DNA of 14,194 nt, from the NCBI GenBank assembly GCA_964605095.1, contig CAZSBS010000123.1:1-14194 (forward strand), given 5' to 3'. Position numbers and translations under genes: made by a program. Origin of the DNA: JAUWQU01 sp964605095. Its GTDB lineage: Bacteria > Planctomycetota > Phycisphaerae > SM23-33. Of the stretch, positions 1 through 6,357 are shown one piece after another; position 1 is the first letter of the stretch; every line of letters starts with the position of its first letter. The notes beneath the pieces are model-generated. The model saw only the letters and a list, made by a program, of their open reading frames with translations. It was not told the DNA's origin and did not search any database.

Positions 1-56
1 CCGGCTACCGGCTACCGGCTACCGGCTACCGGCTACCGGCTACCGGCTACCGACTA
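1..56. repeat. Heptanucleotide tandem repeat (CCGGCTA)n
   Basis: Seven perfect head-to-tail copies of the 7-base unit CCGGCTA fill positions 1-49, and an eighth copy with one change (CCGACTA) fills 50-56. The array touches the window edge, so its true length is unknown. The plus strand has no stop in any frame of the unit, while the minus strand has TAG in each unit, which fits a non-coding microsatellite upstream of the EAL/HDOD gene. The seven-base period makes slippage change any reading frame. No function can be assigned from this sequence. Confidence 0.95.
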
Positions 57-186
57 CCACGCCCATTCCGGGTATTCCTAAAGTCGCGCCCGCATATCCC
101 GATAATCCAAGAGTGCAGCGAGGCCGCGCCGGGTCGGGTGCGGACTTGCCTGCGACGGTGCCTCTTTGCTTCAAGGGTGTGCGGCC

Positions 187-1422
187 ATGGAAGTGTTTTC
201 TACCAGACAGCCGATCTTCGATCGAGACAAGAAAGTCTACGGTTACGAGCTTCTCTTCCGCTCCGGCTTCGAGGACTACTACAACAGCCTGGGCGTCCAG
301 CATGACTCGCTGGACCTGATGGCTTTCGTAAACTTCGGCGAGTTGGCCGACGGCAAGAAGGGCCTGGCCACCTTCACCCGCAACCTGCTGCTGCGTGACC
401 TGCCGGCCGTGCTGCCGAAGGAGACGGTGCTGGTGGGCATCTCCGCCGACATCGGGGCGGACCAGGAGGCCATCGGCGCATGCGAGCGCCTTGCCGCGGC
501 CGAGTACGAACTGGTCCTGGACGACCTGCCCACCGACGGCCTGGACAGCCCACTCGTCGCACTTGCCGGTATCGTCCGTGTGGACTTCAGGGGAACGTCG
601 CCCGAACAGGCCCGGGAAATCTGCCGCCGGCTCGGACAGCGCGGCATCGTCGCCCTGGCCAGGAAGGTTGACAGCACCGACGAGTTCGACCGCGCCCTCG
701 ATGCGGGCTTCGGCTACTTTCAGGGCAACTTCTTCACCAAGCCGGTCATCAGCGATTCCAACGACCTTGCCGGCAACGAGCTTTCTTACGCCCGGCTTCT
801 CTGCGAGGTCAACCGCCCGGAGCTGTCCCTGGAGGACCTGGCATCAATCATCCGCGGCGATCCGCTGATGACCTTCCACTTGCTGAAGTTCATCAACTCG
901 GCCTGGTTCGGCGTCCGCTGCGTCGTCAATTCCGTGCAGCACGCCCTGGTCCTGATCGGGCCGAAGGAAACCCGCAGGTGGGCCTCCATGCTCGTCATCA
1001 GGAACATGGGGCAGGACAAGCCGCCGGAACTGCTGCTGCGGTCGCTCATACGCGCCAAGGTGGCCGAGATGATCGCCCCGCTTGCCAAGATGAGGCAGCA
1101 CACGCCGGAACTGTTTCTGCTTGGGCTGTTCTCGTCCATCGACGCCATGCTGAACCGGTCCCTGGAGGAGCTGCTGAAGAACCTGCCCATCGACGAGAAG
1201 ATCAAGGTCGCCCTCCTCGGCCAGGCCGGACCCTTCCGCAATGTGCTGGACCTTATCCTCTGCTACGAAGCGGGCGACTGGGACAACCTGGCCTGCTGCG
1301 CACAGCGCCTCGGGCTCGACGAGCAGGCCCTGCCTCCGCAGTTCACCCAGGCCATGAAATGGGCCAATAAGACGCTCGGCCTGCTGGAAGAAACCGAGAC
1401 CGCAAAGGCCCAGACAGCGTAA
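187..1422 (+). CDS. EAL-HDOD signalling protein with degenerate EAL domain
   Basis: The 411-residue protein has the layout and length of the YuxH-like EAL-plus-HDOD family, cytoplasmic proteins linked to cyclic-di-GMP signalling. The N-terminal half (about 1-190) is EAL-like: Y-E21-L-L-F-R at the EAL position, L-D112-D113 at the DDFG position, and a closing YFQGNFFTKP at 177-186. The rest is an HDOD domain (about 205-390), recognised by the stretch around LLKFINSAWFG. Several EAL catalytic positions look lost: the usual E-I-x-E strand reads VGISAD near 83-88, and the glutamate before the conserved lysine reads R159. I infer a binding or scaffold role rather than phosphodiesterase activity. 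The ATG at 187 is chosen because AAGGG lies 9 bases upstream and the family starts with M-x-V-F-x-x-R-Q-P; an in-frame TTG at 166 is less likely. No gene is seen between it and the left edge. Confidence 0.9.
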   Translation: MEVFSTRQPIFDRDKKVYGYELLFRSGFEDYYNSLGVQHDSLDLMAFVNFGELADGKKGLATFTRNLLLRDLPAVLPKETVLVGISADIGADQEAIGACERLAAAEYELVLDDLPTDGLDSPLVALAGIVRVDFRGTSPEQAREICRRLGQRGIVALARKVDSTDEFDRALDAGFGYFQGNFFTKPVISDSNDLAGNELSYARLLCEVNRPELSLEDLASIIRGDPLMTFHLLKFINSAWFGVRCVVNSVQHALVLIGPKETRRWASMLVIRNMGQDKPPELLLRSLIRAKVAEMIAPLAKMRQHTPELFLLGLFSSIDAMLNRSLEELLKNLPIDEKIKVALLGQAGPFRNVLDLILCYEAGDWDNLACCAQRLGLDEQALPPQFTQAMKWANKTLGLLEETETAKAQTA

Positions 1423-1438
1423 GCCGCAAACAACAAGG

Positions 1439-1617
1439 ATTACCGCAGAGGCGCAAAGGAGAAAGAGAGAAGAAGAAACAAAAGAAGCTTTTGAGGGGGA
1501 TTACATGGATAAGAGCATATGTGTTTTCTTTTAATCCGTGCAATCCTTTAATCAATGTAATCCCCGTCTGATGCTTTTTCCTCTTCTGCTCTCATCGCCT
1601 CTGCGCCTCTGCGGTTA
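1439..1617. repeat. Long nested inverted repeat, CGCAGAG-type element, copy 1
   Basis: The outer left arm starts TTACCGCAGAGGCGCAAAGG (from 1440) and then turns into a purine-rich run. The outer right arm ends GCCTCTGCGCCTCTGCGG (about 1597-1614), which is nearly its reverse complement and is preceded by a pyrimidine-rich run. Inside, GGGGATTACAT (1496-1506) is the exact reverse complement of ATGTAATCCCC (1555-1565). The transcript could therefore fold into a long, imperfect, nested hairpin. The outer arm resembles that of the hairpin at 2692-2787, so I treat the two as copies of one intergenic repeat family. It encodes nothing visible. It could be a non-autonomous mobile element or an RNA-level element such as a terminator or stability hairpin. 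Confidence 0.8.
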
Positions 1618-1722
1618 ACCCTGTCGATTTTCAACGAAACTCGCGCCCCGGGAAAGCCGAAGTTGTTGACGATGGCCTTTTCGTCGGCAAAGAGGCTAGG
1701 CATAAAGGGCCTGGGCAACCAC

Positions 1723-1728
1723 AAGGAG
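1723..1728 (+). promoter_or_regulatory. Ribosome-binding site deciding the DHH gene start
   Basis: AAGGAG lies 6 bases before the ATG at 1735 and only 3 bases before the in-frame ATG at 1732. The spacing favours 1735 and argues against a much longer N-terminal extension from the TTG at 1663. Confidence 0.75.
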
Positions 1729-1734
1729 AGAATG

Positions 1735-2691
1735 ATGAGACTTCTGACCCGCTCCGATTTCGACGGCCTCGGCTGTGCCGTGCTGCTTAGAGACGTGTGG
1801 ATGCTGGACAGCATCAAGTTCGTGCATCCCAAGGACATTCAGGACGGCCTGGTGGAAGTCACCCAGGACGACATCCTGGCCAACATCCCCTACGTCGAGG
1901 GCTGCGGGCTCTGGTTCGACCACCATTCCAGTGAAGCCCAGCGCAAGGCCTACGGCGAGTTCCAGGGCCACAGCGACCCCACAGCCCCCAGCGCTGCCAG
2001 GGTAATCTACAACCACTTCGGCGGCACCTCGACGTTCACGAACCGGCACATCGCGGACCTGGTAACTGCCGTCGACAAGGCCGACTCCGGCAACTTCACC
2101 ATCGACGAAGTTCTCCGCCCGCGCGGCTGGGTGCTCATCTCCTTCATCATGGACCCGCGGACGGGCCTTGGGCGATACAAGGACTACCGGATCAGCAATT
2201 ACCAGTTGATGATGGACATGATCGACTATTGCCGGAAGATGACGGCCGAGGAGATCCTCCAGGTCGAAGACGTCAAGGAAAGGTCGCGGCGCTACCTGGA
2301 GCAGGATGAACGGTTCCGCGAGATGATCTGCTCCTGCGCGGCCGTGCGCGGCGAGGCGATCGTGATCGAACTGCGGAATCAGCAGGAGATATACACGGGC
2401 AACCGGTTCGTGCCGTACAGCCTTTTCCCCGAACAGAACATATCTGTCCAGGTGATGTGGGGGCTGCACCAGAAAAACGTCGTCATCACCTGCGGGCACA
2501 GCATCATCAACAGGACCTCCAGCGTGGACGTCGGCTCGCTGATGCTCAAGTACGGCGGCGGCGGGCACAGGCGGGTCGGCACATGCCAGGTTCCCACGGA
2601 ACTCGCCGACACCGTCCTGGAGGCGATCGTCAACGAGATCAATGCCGCCGCGGCCAAGCCGCAAGGCGTAGCGGGCGAAGCGAAGAGTTAA
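1735..2691 (+). CDS. DHH/DHHA1 family phosphoesterase
   Basis: The 318-residue protein belongs to the DHH phosphoesterase superfamily, metal-dependent cytoplasmic enzymes that cleave phosphodiester or phosphoanhydride bonds (members include RecJ, NrnA-type nano-RNases, c-di-AMP phosphodiesterases and exopolyphosphatase-like proteins). Visible motifs are S-D8-F-D10-G near the N-terminus, D62-H63-H64 followed by SSE, and V-D114-K-A-D117-S-G; these supply the metal-binding aspartates and histidines. A C-terminal DHHA1 domain carries the glycine-rich GGGGHRRVGT (274-283). There is no signal peptide and no CBS or RecJ OB domain. Substrate cannot be settled from sequence: oligoribonucleotides, cyclic dinucleotides and polyphosphate are all possible. 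The gene stands alone, framed by two related hairpin elements, and converges on the HEAT-repeat gene. The ATG at 1732 is an alternative start. Confidence 0.9.
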   Translation: MRLLTRSDFDGLGCAVLLRDVWMLDSIKFVHPKDIQDGLVEVTQDDILANIPYVEGCGLWFDHHSSEAQRKAYGEFQGHSDPTAPSAARVIYNHFGGTSTFTNRHIADLVTAVDKADSGNFTIDEVLRPRGWVLISFIMDPRTGLGRYKDYRISNYQLMMDMIDYCRKMTAEEILQVEDVKERSRRYLEQDERFREMICSCAAVRGEAIVIELRNQQEIYTGNRFVPYSLFPEQNISVQVMWGLHQKNVVITCGHSIINRTSSVDVGSLMLKYGGGGHRRVGTCQVPTELADTVLEAIVNEINAAAAKPQGVAGEAKS

Positions 2692-2787
2692 TCGCAGAGA
2701 GTGCAGTGAAGAAAACAAAGAGCAAGAGAAGAAGCCTCAGATGGCTTTTTTCTTCTCTTGCTCTCTTGTCCTCTGCGACCTCTGCGA
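2692..2787. terminator. Long hairpin between convergent genes; CGCAGAG-type element, copy 2
   Basis: The left arm (2692-2736) begins right after the DHH stop codon with TCGCAGAG and ends in AGAGCAAGAGAAGAAGCC. The loop is TCAGAT (2737-2742). The right arm starts GGCTTTTTT and runs to TCTGCGA (2743-2787), pairing with most of the left arm. On the plus strand the GC stem top followed by a T-rich run has the form of an intrinsic terminator for the DHH gene. The symmetry would also let it end minus-strand transcripts from the HEAT-repeat gene, which stops at 2833. The purine-rich arm strongly resembles that of the element at 1439-1617. Confidence 0.8.
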
Positions 2788-2832
2788 GAGATCTTCTTCG
2801 TTCACTGCCCGGCTTGCCCGCAACGGCCCAAG

Positions 2833-4794
2833 CTACAGTGCCTTCAGCGCGGCACGGGCTTTCTTCTTCACGCCGTCGCTCTTGGTCTTTTCTATGGCGG
2901 TCTCCAGAGCCTTCTTAAGGACGGCCTTGTCGAGCTTCTTGGCATCCCGCCCGCCGGCGAGGTTCACTATGGCCAGGCAGGCTTCCTGCGCGGTGTCGGG
3001 CTCCGAGGCCAGCTTCGTGAGCATCTCGACAGATCCGTTGCTGATGACGCCCGAGAGGACCGCGATCACCAGCCGCTTTTCCTCCGGCCTGGCCGCCAGT
3101 TTCAGGGCCTCGGAGGCCTTGGCAAGCCGCTGGGCGTCGGAGAGCTTCTTGGACGACTGGAGGTATTGCAGGTAGCCTCGCATCGCCAGCACCTGGTGAG
3201 GCACCTTCTTGGCGGACTTGGCCAGCGCCAGCAGCATGTCGGCCGCGGCTTCATCCTGTGGCCACTTGTTCGGCCAGGTCGAAAGCGTGCGGACAGCCTC
3301 GTCCTGGACGGCCTCGTCCTTGTCGTCGATGGCGGCCTTGACGGCTGCAAGGGCGACCGGCCCGCCGGCCGCGATCATGGCGTGCAGGCCAACCAATCTC
3401 AACTCGCCGGCCTGGCTCTGCATCAGGGGCTTGAGCTGGCTGGCGCAAGCTGCGCCTGCCCTGCCGGCCAGGGCTGTAAGGGCCTTCTCGGCCCCGGCTC
3501 GCTCGTCCGGGCTCTGGGCCTTCTGGACGAACTTGAGCATGTCGGGAATCTGCTTGTCGGTGCCCATGGCGGCGATGGCGCCAAGTGCCGCCGCCCGCGC
3601 GGCCGCATCCGTTCCACCGGCCAGACGCACCATTGTCGGCAGGGCCTCGGGCAGTTGCCGCTGGGCGGCCAGGTCCACAAGCACCAGCAGGACCTTGCCG
3701 TCGGCCTTCTCCAGGCGGGCGACGATGTCCGCGCTGACGGCCTTGCCGGGAAGGCGGGCCAGTGTGAGCCTGGCAGCCTTCGAGACCTCCGCATCGTCAT
3801 CGACGGCGGCGTCCAACAGCACCGGCACGCACGAGACGTCGCCCATCTTCTGGAGGATTCCCAGCGCCACAACGCGCACCCGCCCCTTGCCGGACTTTGC
3901 GGCCTCGAGCACGGCCGGGGTGGCCTTCAGGTTCGGCCGGGATGCAAGGGCCAGCAGGATCGCGCCCTGGCGGTCCGCCGTGGCGGATGCAAGCTCGGCG
4001 CTTATCACGTCGGTTGCGGCCTGGCCGGGAAGCTCGTGGGCCACGCGCAGGCCCAGTGCGAACATGGCGCGGTCTTTGGACCGCAGCAACTCCGCCAGCA
4101 TTGGCGCGCCGGCGTCCTTGCGGGCGAGGATCACCCCGCGGGTGGCCTCCAGAATCCGCTGAGCGGGCACGTCGGCTTTGCGGACGGCTTCGTAAAGCCG
4201 GATGGCCTCGCTGGCCTGGCCGGCAGCCAGGAGTTTTTCGGCGCACATGACGCAGCCCTCAGCCGCGGCCGAGCGAACGCTGACAGGCCCGCCGGCCAGG
4301 CACGGCTCGATCGCCTTTGCCGCCTGTGCGGTGCCGATACGCCCCAGCGCCGCCGCGGCCGCCGAGGCGACTTCCTCATCGGCGTTCTTCAGCAGGCCCG
4401 CCAGGTCGGCGGTCGCCTTTGCGTATGCCCGCACGCCCAGCGAGTTGACCACGCCGATAAGCAGCCTGCCCTTGAGTTTGCCGACCGCCTGGCGAAGGGC
4501 CTCGTCGGCGGCCCGGTCAGGTATGGCCTCCAGCGCGATCCGCGCCCAGGACGAGAGGTTCGGGTCCACCAGCAGCGCCGCCAACGCCGGGACCGCCTTG
4601 GCGGTGCCGTAAATCGCCAGTTCCTTGCAGGGGATGGCCTTGTCCTGCGGCGGGACGTTAGACTGAATAATCTGGATCAGCCCGGCTTCCTTATCCGCCG
4701 CGGCGTCAGCCGCAAGAACTCTTGGACCCGCGGTCGTAAACGCCAAACCAGCTATGACCGCGGCACAAGTTGCCGCATACCAAATCTTGCGCAT
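2833..4794 (-). CDS. Secreted HEAT-repeat protein
   Basis: The 653-residue protein begins with a clear Sec signal peptide: MRK, a hydrophobic stretch to about residue 28, and a likely cleavage near VLA-AD. The rest is almost all alpha-helical HEAT-like repeats rich in alanine and leucine, for example around ALEAIPDRAADEALRQAV and AAAAALGRIGTAQAAKAI, with more through the middle and C-terminal thirds. The last 40 residues are lysine-rich. HEAT solenoids bind other proteins and have no catalysis of their own, so I infer a periplasmic or surface scaffold role. AGGAGA at 4801-4806, 6 bases from the ATG, supports the start. It lies 45 bases downstream of the Gfo/Idh/MocA gene on the same strand and is probably co-transcribed with it. 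No enzymatic domain is seen. Confidence 0.88.
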   Translation of the reverse strand: MRKIWYAATCAAVIAGLAFTTAGPRVLAADAAADKEAGLIQIIQSNVPPQDKAIPCKELAIYGTAKAVPALAALLVDPNLSSWARIALEAIPDRAADEALRQAVGKLKGRLLIGVVNSLGVRAYAKATADLAGLLKNADEEVASAAAAALGRIGTAQAAKAIEPCLAGGPVSVRSAAAEGCVMCAEKLLAAGQASEAIRLYEAVRKADVPAQRILEATRGVILARKDAGAPMLAELLRSKDRAMFALGLRVAHELPGQAATDVISAELASATADRQGAILLALASRPNLKATPAVLEAAKSGKGRVRVVALGILQKMGDVSCVPVLLDAAVDDDAEVSKAARLTLARLPGKAVSADIVARLEKADGKVLLVLVDLAAQRQLPEALPTMVRLAGGTDAAARAAALGAIAAMGTDKQIPDMLKFVQKAQSPDERAGAEKALTALAGRAGAACASQLKPLMQSQAGELRLVGLHAMIAAGGPVALAAVKAAIDDKDEAVQDEAVRTLSTWPNKWPQDEAAADMLLALAKSAKKVPHQVLAMRGYLQYLQSSKKLSDAQRLAKASEALKLAARPEEKRLVIAVLSGVISNGSVEMLTKLASEPDTAQEACLAIVNLAGGRDAKKLDKAVLKKALETAIEKTKSDGVKKKARAALKAL

Positions 4795-4839
4795 CGTTGT
4801 TCTCCTGCCGGCAGAGCCGGCCTTTATGTCCGCATTTTC

Positions 4840-6135
4840 CTAGAAATGCCACGGGTCGCGCAGGGCCTCGCTCCGCAGGCGGTTTGCCTGCTCGGCGCCG
4901 TCGCCGATGAAGACGTTCTTCACCGGGTCGTACGCCAGCTTACGATTGAGGAACAGCGCGATGTTCGTCGCATGGCAGGCAATGTGCGAGTGGCAGGCGA
5001 CTTCGGCGTTAGCCAGCGGCTCACCGCGGGTCTTGACGCAATTGAAGAAGTCGCGAAGGTGATTGTTGGCTGGGTAGCCGCGGATCGCGGCGCCCTTGCC
5101 GACAAGCAACTCCGGCGAACTGGCGACGATCTCAGCATCGTCGCCCGTCTCAACCCAGCCGGTGTCGCCCTCGAACCGCACAGGGCACGAGCCCATCCCG
5201 CCCAGCCAGCCGTCGCCGCGCATGACCAGCTTCACGCCGTTGGCGTACAACGCGTGGGTCCGGCCATTCTCCGCCGGGAAGTACTCCACCGGGTCCGTGT
5301 TGTCGGCGCTGTTGGCCCACTGGCAGAGGTCAACGCAGTGCGAACCCCACTCAAGCACGCCGCCACCGACCATCCCGCCACCCTTCTCGAAATCGAAGCC
5401 GTTGAGCATCTGCTTGTTGAAAGGCCTCCACGCGGCCGGGCCTAGGTACATGTCCCAATCCACCTCATCACGCGGCGGTTCGGGCTGGGCCGGCTGCCAC
5501 CCGCTCATGTGAGTTCCCATCCCGCCGGGATGGGCATGCACCGCCCGGAGCTTGCCGAGCTTGCCTTCTTGGGCGAGCTTGACGCAGAACATGAAGTTCG
5601 GCAGGTTCCGCCTCTGCATGCCGCCCTGGAAGATCCGCCCCGTCCTGCGGAACGCCGCCGCCAGCTCGAGGCTCTGGACGATGTTCTTCGTGCATGGCTT
5701 CTCGCAGTAGACGTCCTTGCCGGCCCTGGCGGCCGTTATCGAGGCCGTCGCGTGCCAGTTCGGACCTGTGGCGATGAGCACCGCGTCGATGTCGCCGCGT
5801 GCCAGCAACTCGCGGAAGTCTATGTATGGCTTGCAATCCTTGTTGCCGTACTTGCCGTCGACCATTCCCTTGGCGCGGGTGCGGTTTACGCCGCGAACGT
5901 CCGCCACGGCGACGACCTGGACGTCCGGCTCCCAGAGTATGCAGCCGAGATCGTACGAGCCGCGATTGCCTATGCCGATTGCCCCAAGGGTTATTCGGTC
6001 GCTTGCGGCCACGGCGCCGTCCTTGCCCAGGGCGGCCGCGGAAACTATCGTCGGCGCGGCTATGACGGCCCCTGCCGCCGCCGCCGCGGTCCTGAAGAAC
6101 CGCCTGCGACCCATGCGTCTTGCTCGATCGGACAT
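4840..6135 (-). CDS. Tat-exported Gfo/Idh/MocA family oxidoreductase
   Basis: The 431-residue protein is a Gfo/Idh/MocA-type NAD(P)-dependent oxidoreductase, a family acting on sugars, inositols and their derivatives. A twin-arginine signal comes first: G-R10-R11-R12-F-F-R followed by an alanine-rich hydrophobic stretch to about residue 35. The Rossmann fold follows, with G54-I-G56-N-R-G59, the family motif E145-K146-P147, and a C-terminal alpha/beta domain holding WGSHCVD with H266 and D269 at the usual catalytic region. Length and the closing RDPWHF match many planctomycete paralogues. The start at 6135 is chosen because AAGGAG sits 7 bases upstream (6143-6148) and the Tat motif follows directly; the reading frame stays open far upstream into the opposite-strand gene, but that part has no family similarity. 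The HEAT-repeat gene follows. Substrate is unknown; a Tat route suggests cofactor loading before export. Confidence 0.92.
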   Translation of the reverse strand: MSDRARRMGRRRFFRTAAAAAGAVIAAPTIVSAAALGKDGAVAASDRITLGAIGIGNRGSYDLGCILWEPDVQVVAVADVRGVNRTRAKGMVDGKYGNKDCKPYIDFRELLARGDIDAVLIATGPNWHATASITAARAGKDVYCEKPCTKNIVQSLELAAAFRRTGRIFQGGMQRRNLPNFMFCVKLAQEGKLGKLRAVHAHPGGMGTHMSGWQPAQPEPPRDEVDWDMYLGPAAWRPFNKQMLNGFDFEKGGGMVGGGVLEWGSHCVDLCQWANSADNTDPVEYFPAENGRTHALYANGVKLVMRGDGWLGGMGSCPVRFEGDTGWVETGDDAEIVASSPELLVGKGAAIRGYPANNHLRDFFNCVKTRGEPLANAEVACHSHIACHATNIALFLNRKLAYDPVKNVFIGDGAEQANRLRSEALRDPWHF

Positions 6136-6184
6136 TCTCGATCTCCTTAAACTTGCTGCCAACTGCCCACTGCCAAAAGACCCC

Positions 6185-6201
6185 GCCGCCTTCGAGGCGG
6201 C
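6185..6201. repeat. Small GC-rich hairpin in the divergent spacer
   Basis: GCCGCCT (6185-6191) and AGGCGGC (6195-6201) are perfect 7-base complementary arms around a three-base loop. On the minus strand the hairpin lies about 50 bases upstream of the oxidoreductase start and may sit in its leader. No T-run follows, so a terminator is unlikely. Confidence 0.5.
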
Positions 6202-6274
6202 CAGGTTCGCGGGACTGCACGCGCCCGCACCACGTGTAACACACCCGGCGCAACCGCCGCCCGGCAAAAAAACA

Positions 6275-6319
6275 AACAATTGTTGATGGCCCGACGCGCC
6301 GCAAAAAAAACCGTATAAT
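6275..6319 (+). promoter_or_regulatory. Candidate promoter and palindrome upstream of the URO-D-like gene
   Basis: A perfect consensus -10 box, TATAAT, lies at 6314-6319, which would start transcription about 30 bases before the ATG at 6358. No good -35 box is present at 17 bases; TTGATG at 6283-6288 is too far. A perfect 10-base palindrome AACAATTGTT at 6275-6284 lies about 30 bases upstream of the -10 box, where an activator or repressor could bind. Function is inferred from position only. Confidence 0.4.
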
Positions 6320-6357
6320 GCGGCCTCACGTGCGGACCCGGCAAAGACGGAGAGAGA

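Larger units (their letters stand above)
1423..1731. other. Gene-free spacer dominated by a nested hairpin element
   Basis: This stretch of just over 300 bases between the EAL/HDOD gene and the DHH gene holds no credible coding sequence. Most of it (1439-1617) is a long imperfect inverted repeat, annotated separately. The remaining 110 bases before the DHH gene hold its ribosome-binding site; a TTGACG at 1666-1671 has no good -10 box at normal spacing, so I call no promoter. Confidence 0.7.

Noticed and set aside
2..319. A plus-strand frame open from the window edge through the heptamer array to 319, which could be the tail of an upstream gene.
   Set aside because: It would overlap the EAL/HDOD gene by more than 130 bases and its product is not protein-like; a repeat with no stops explains the openness.
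1666..1706. A promoter for the DHH gene starting at TTGACG.
   Set aside because: No acceptable -10 box lies 16-18 bases downstream; CATAAA is about 29 bases away.
2758..5445. An open reading frame of nearly 900 codons on the plus strand opposite the HEAT and oxidoreductase genes.
   Set aside because: Its product is low-complexity and matches no family, while the minus strand carries a signal peptide, HEAT repeats and Gfo/Idh/MocA motifs. It is a GC-bias shadow.
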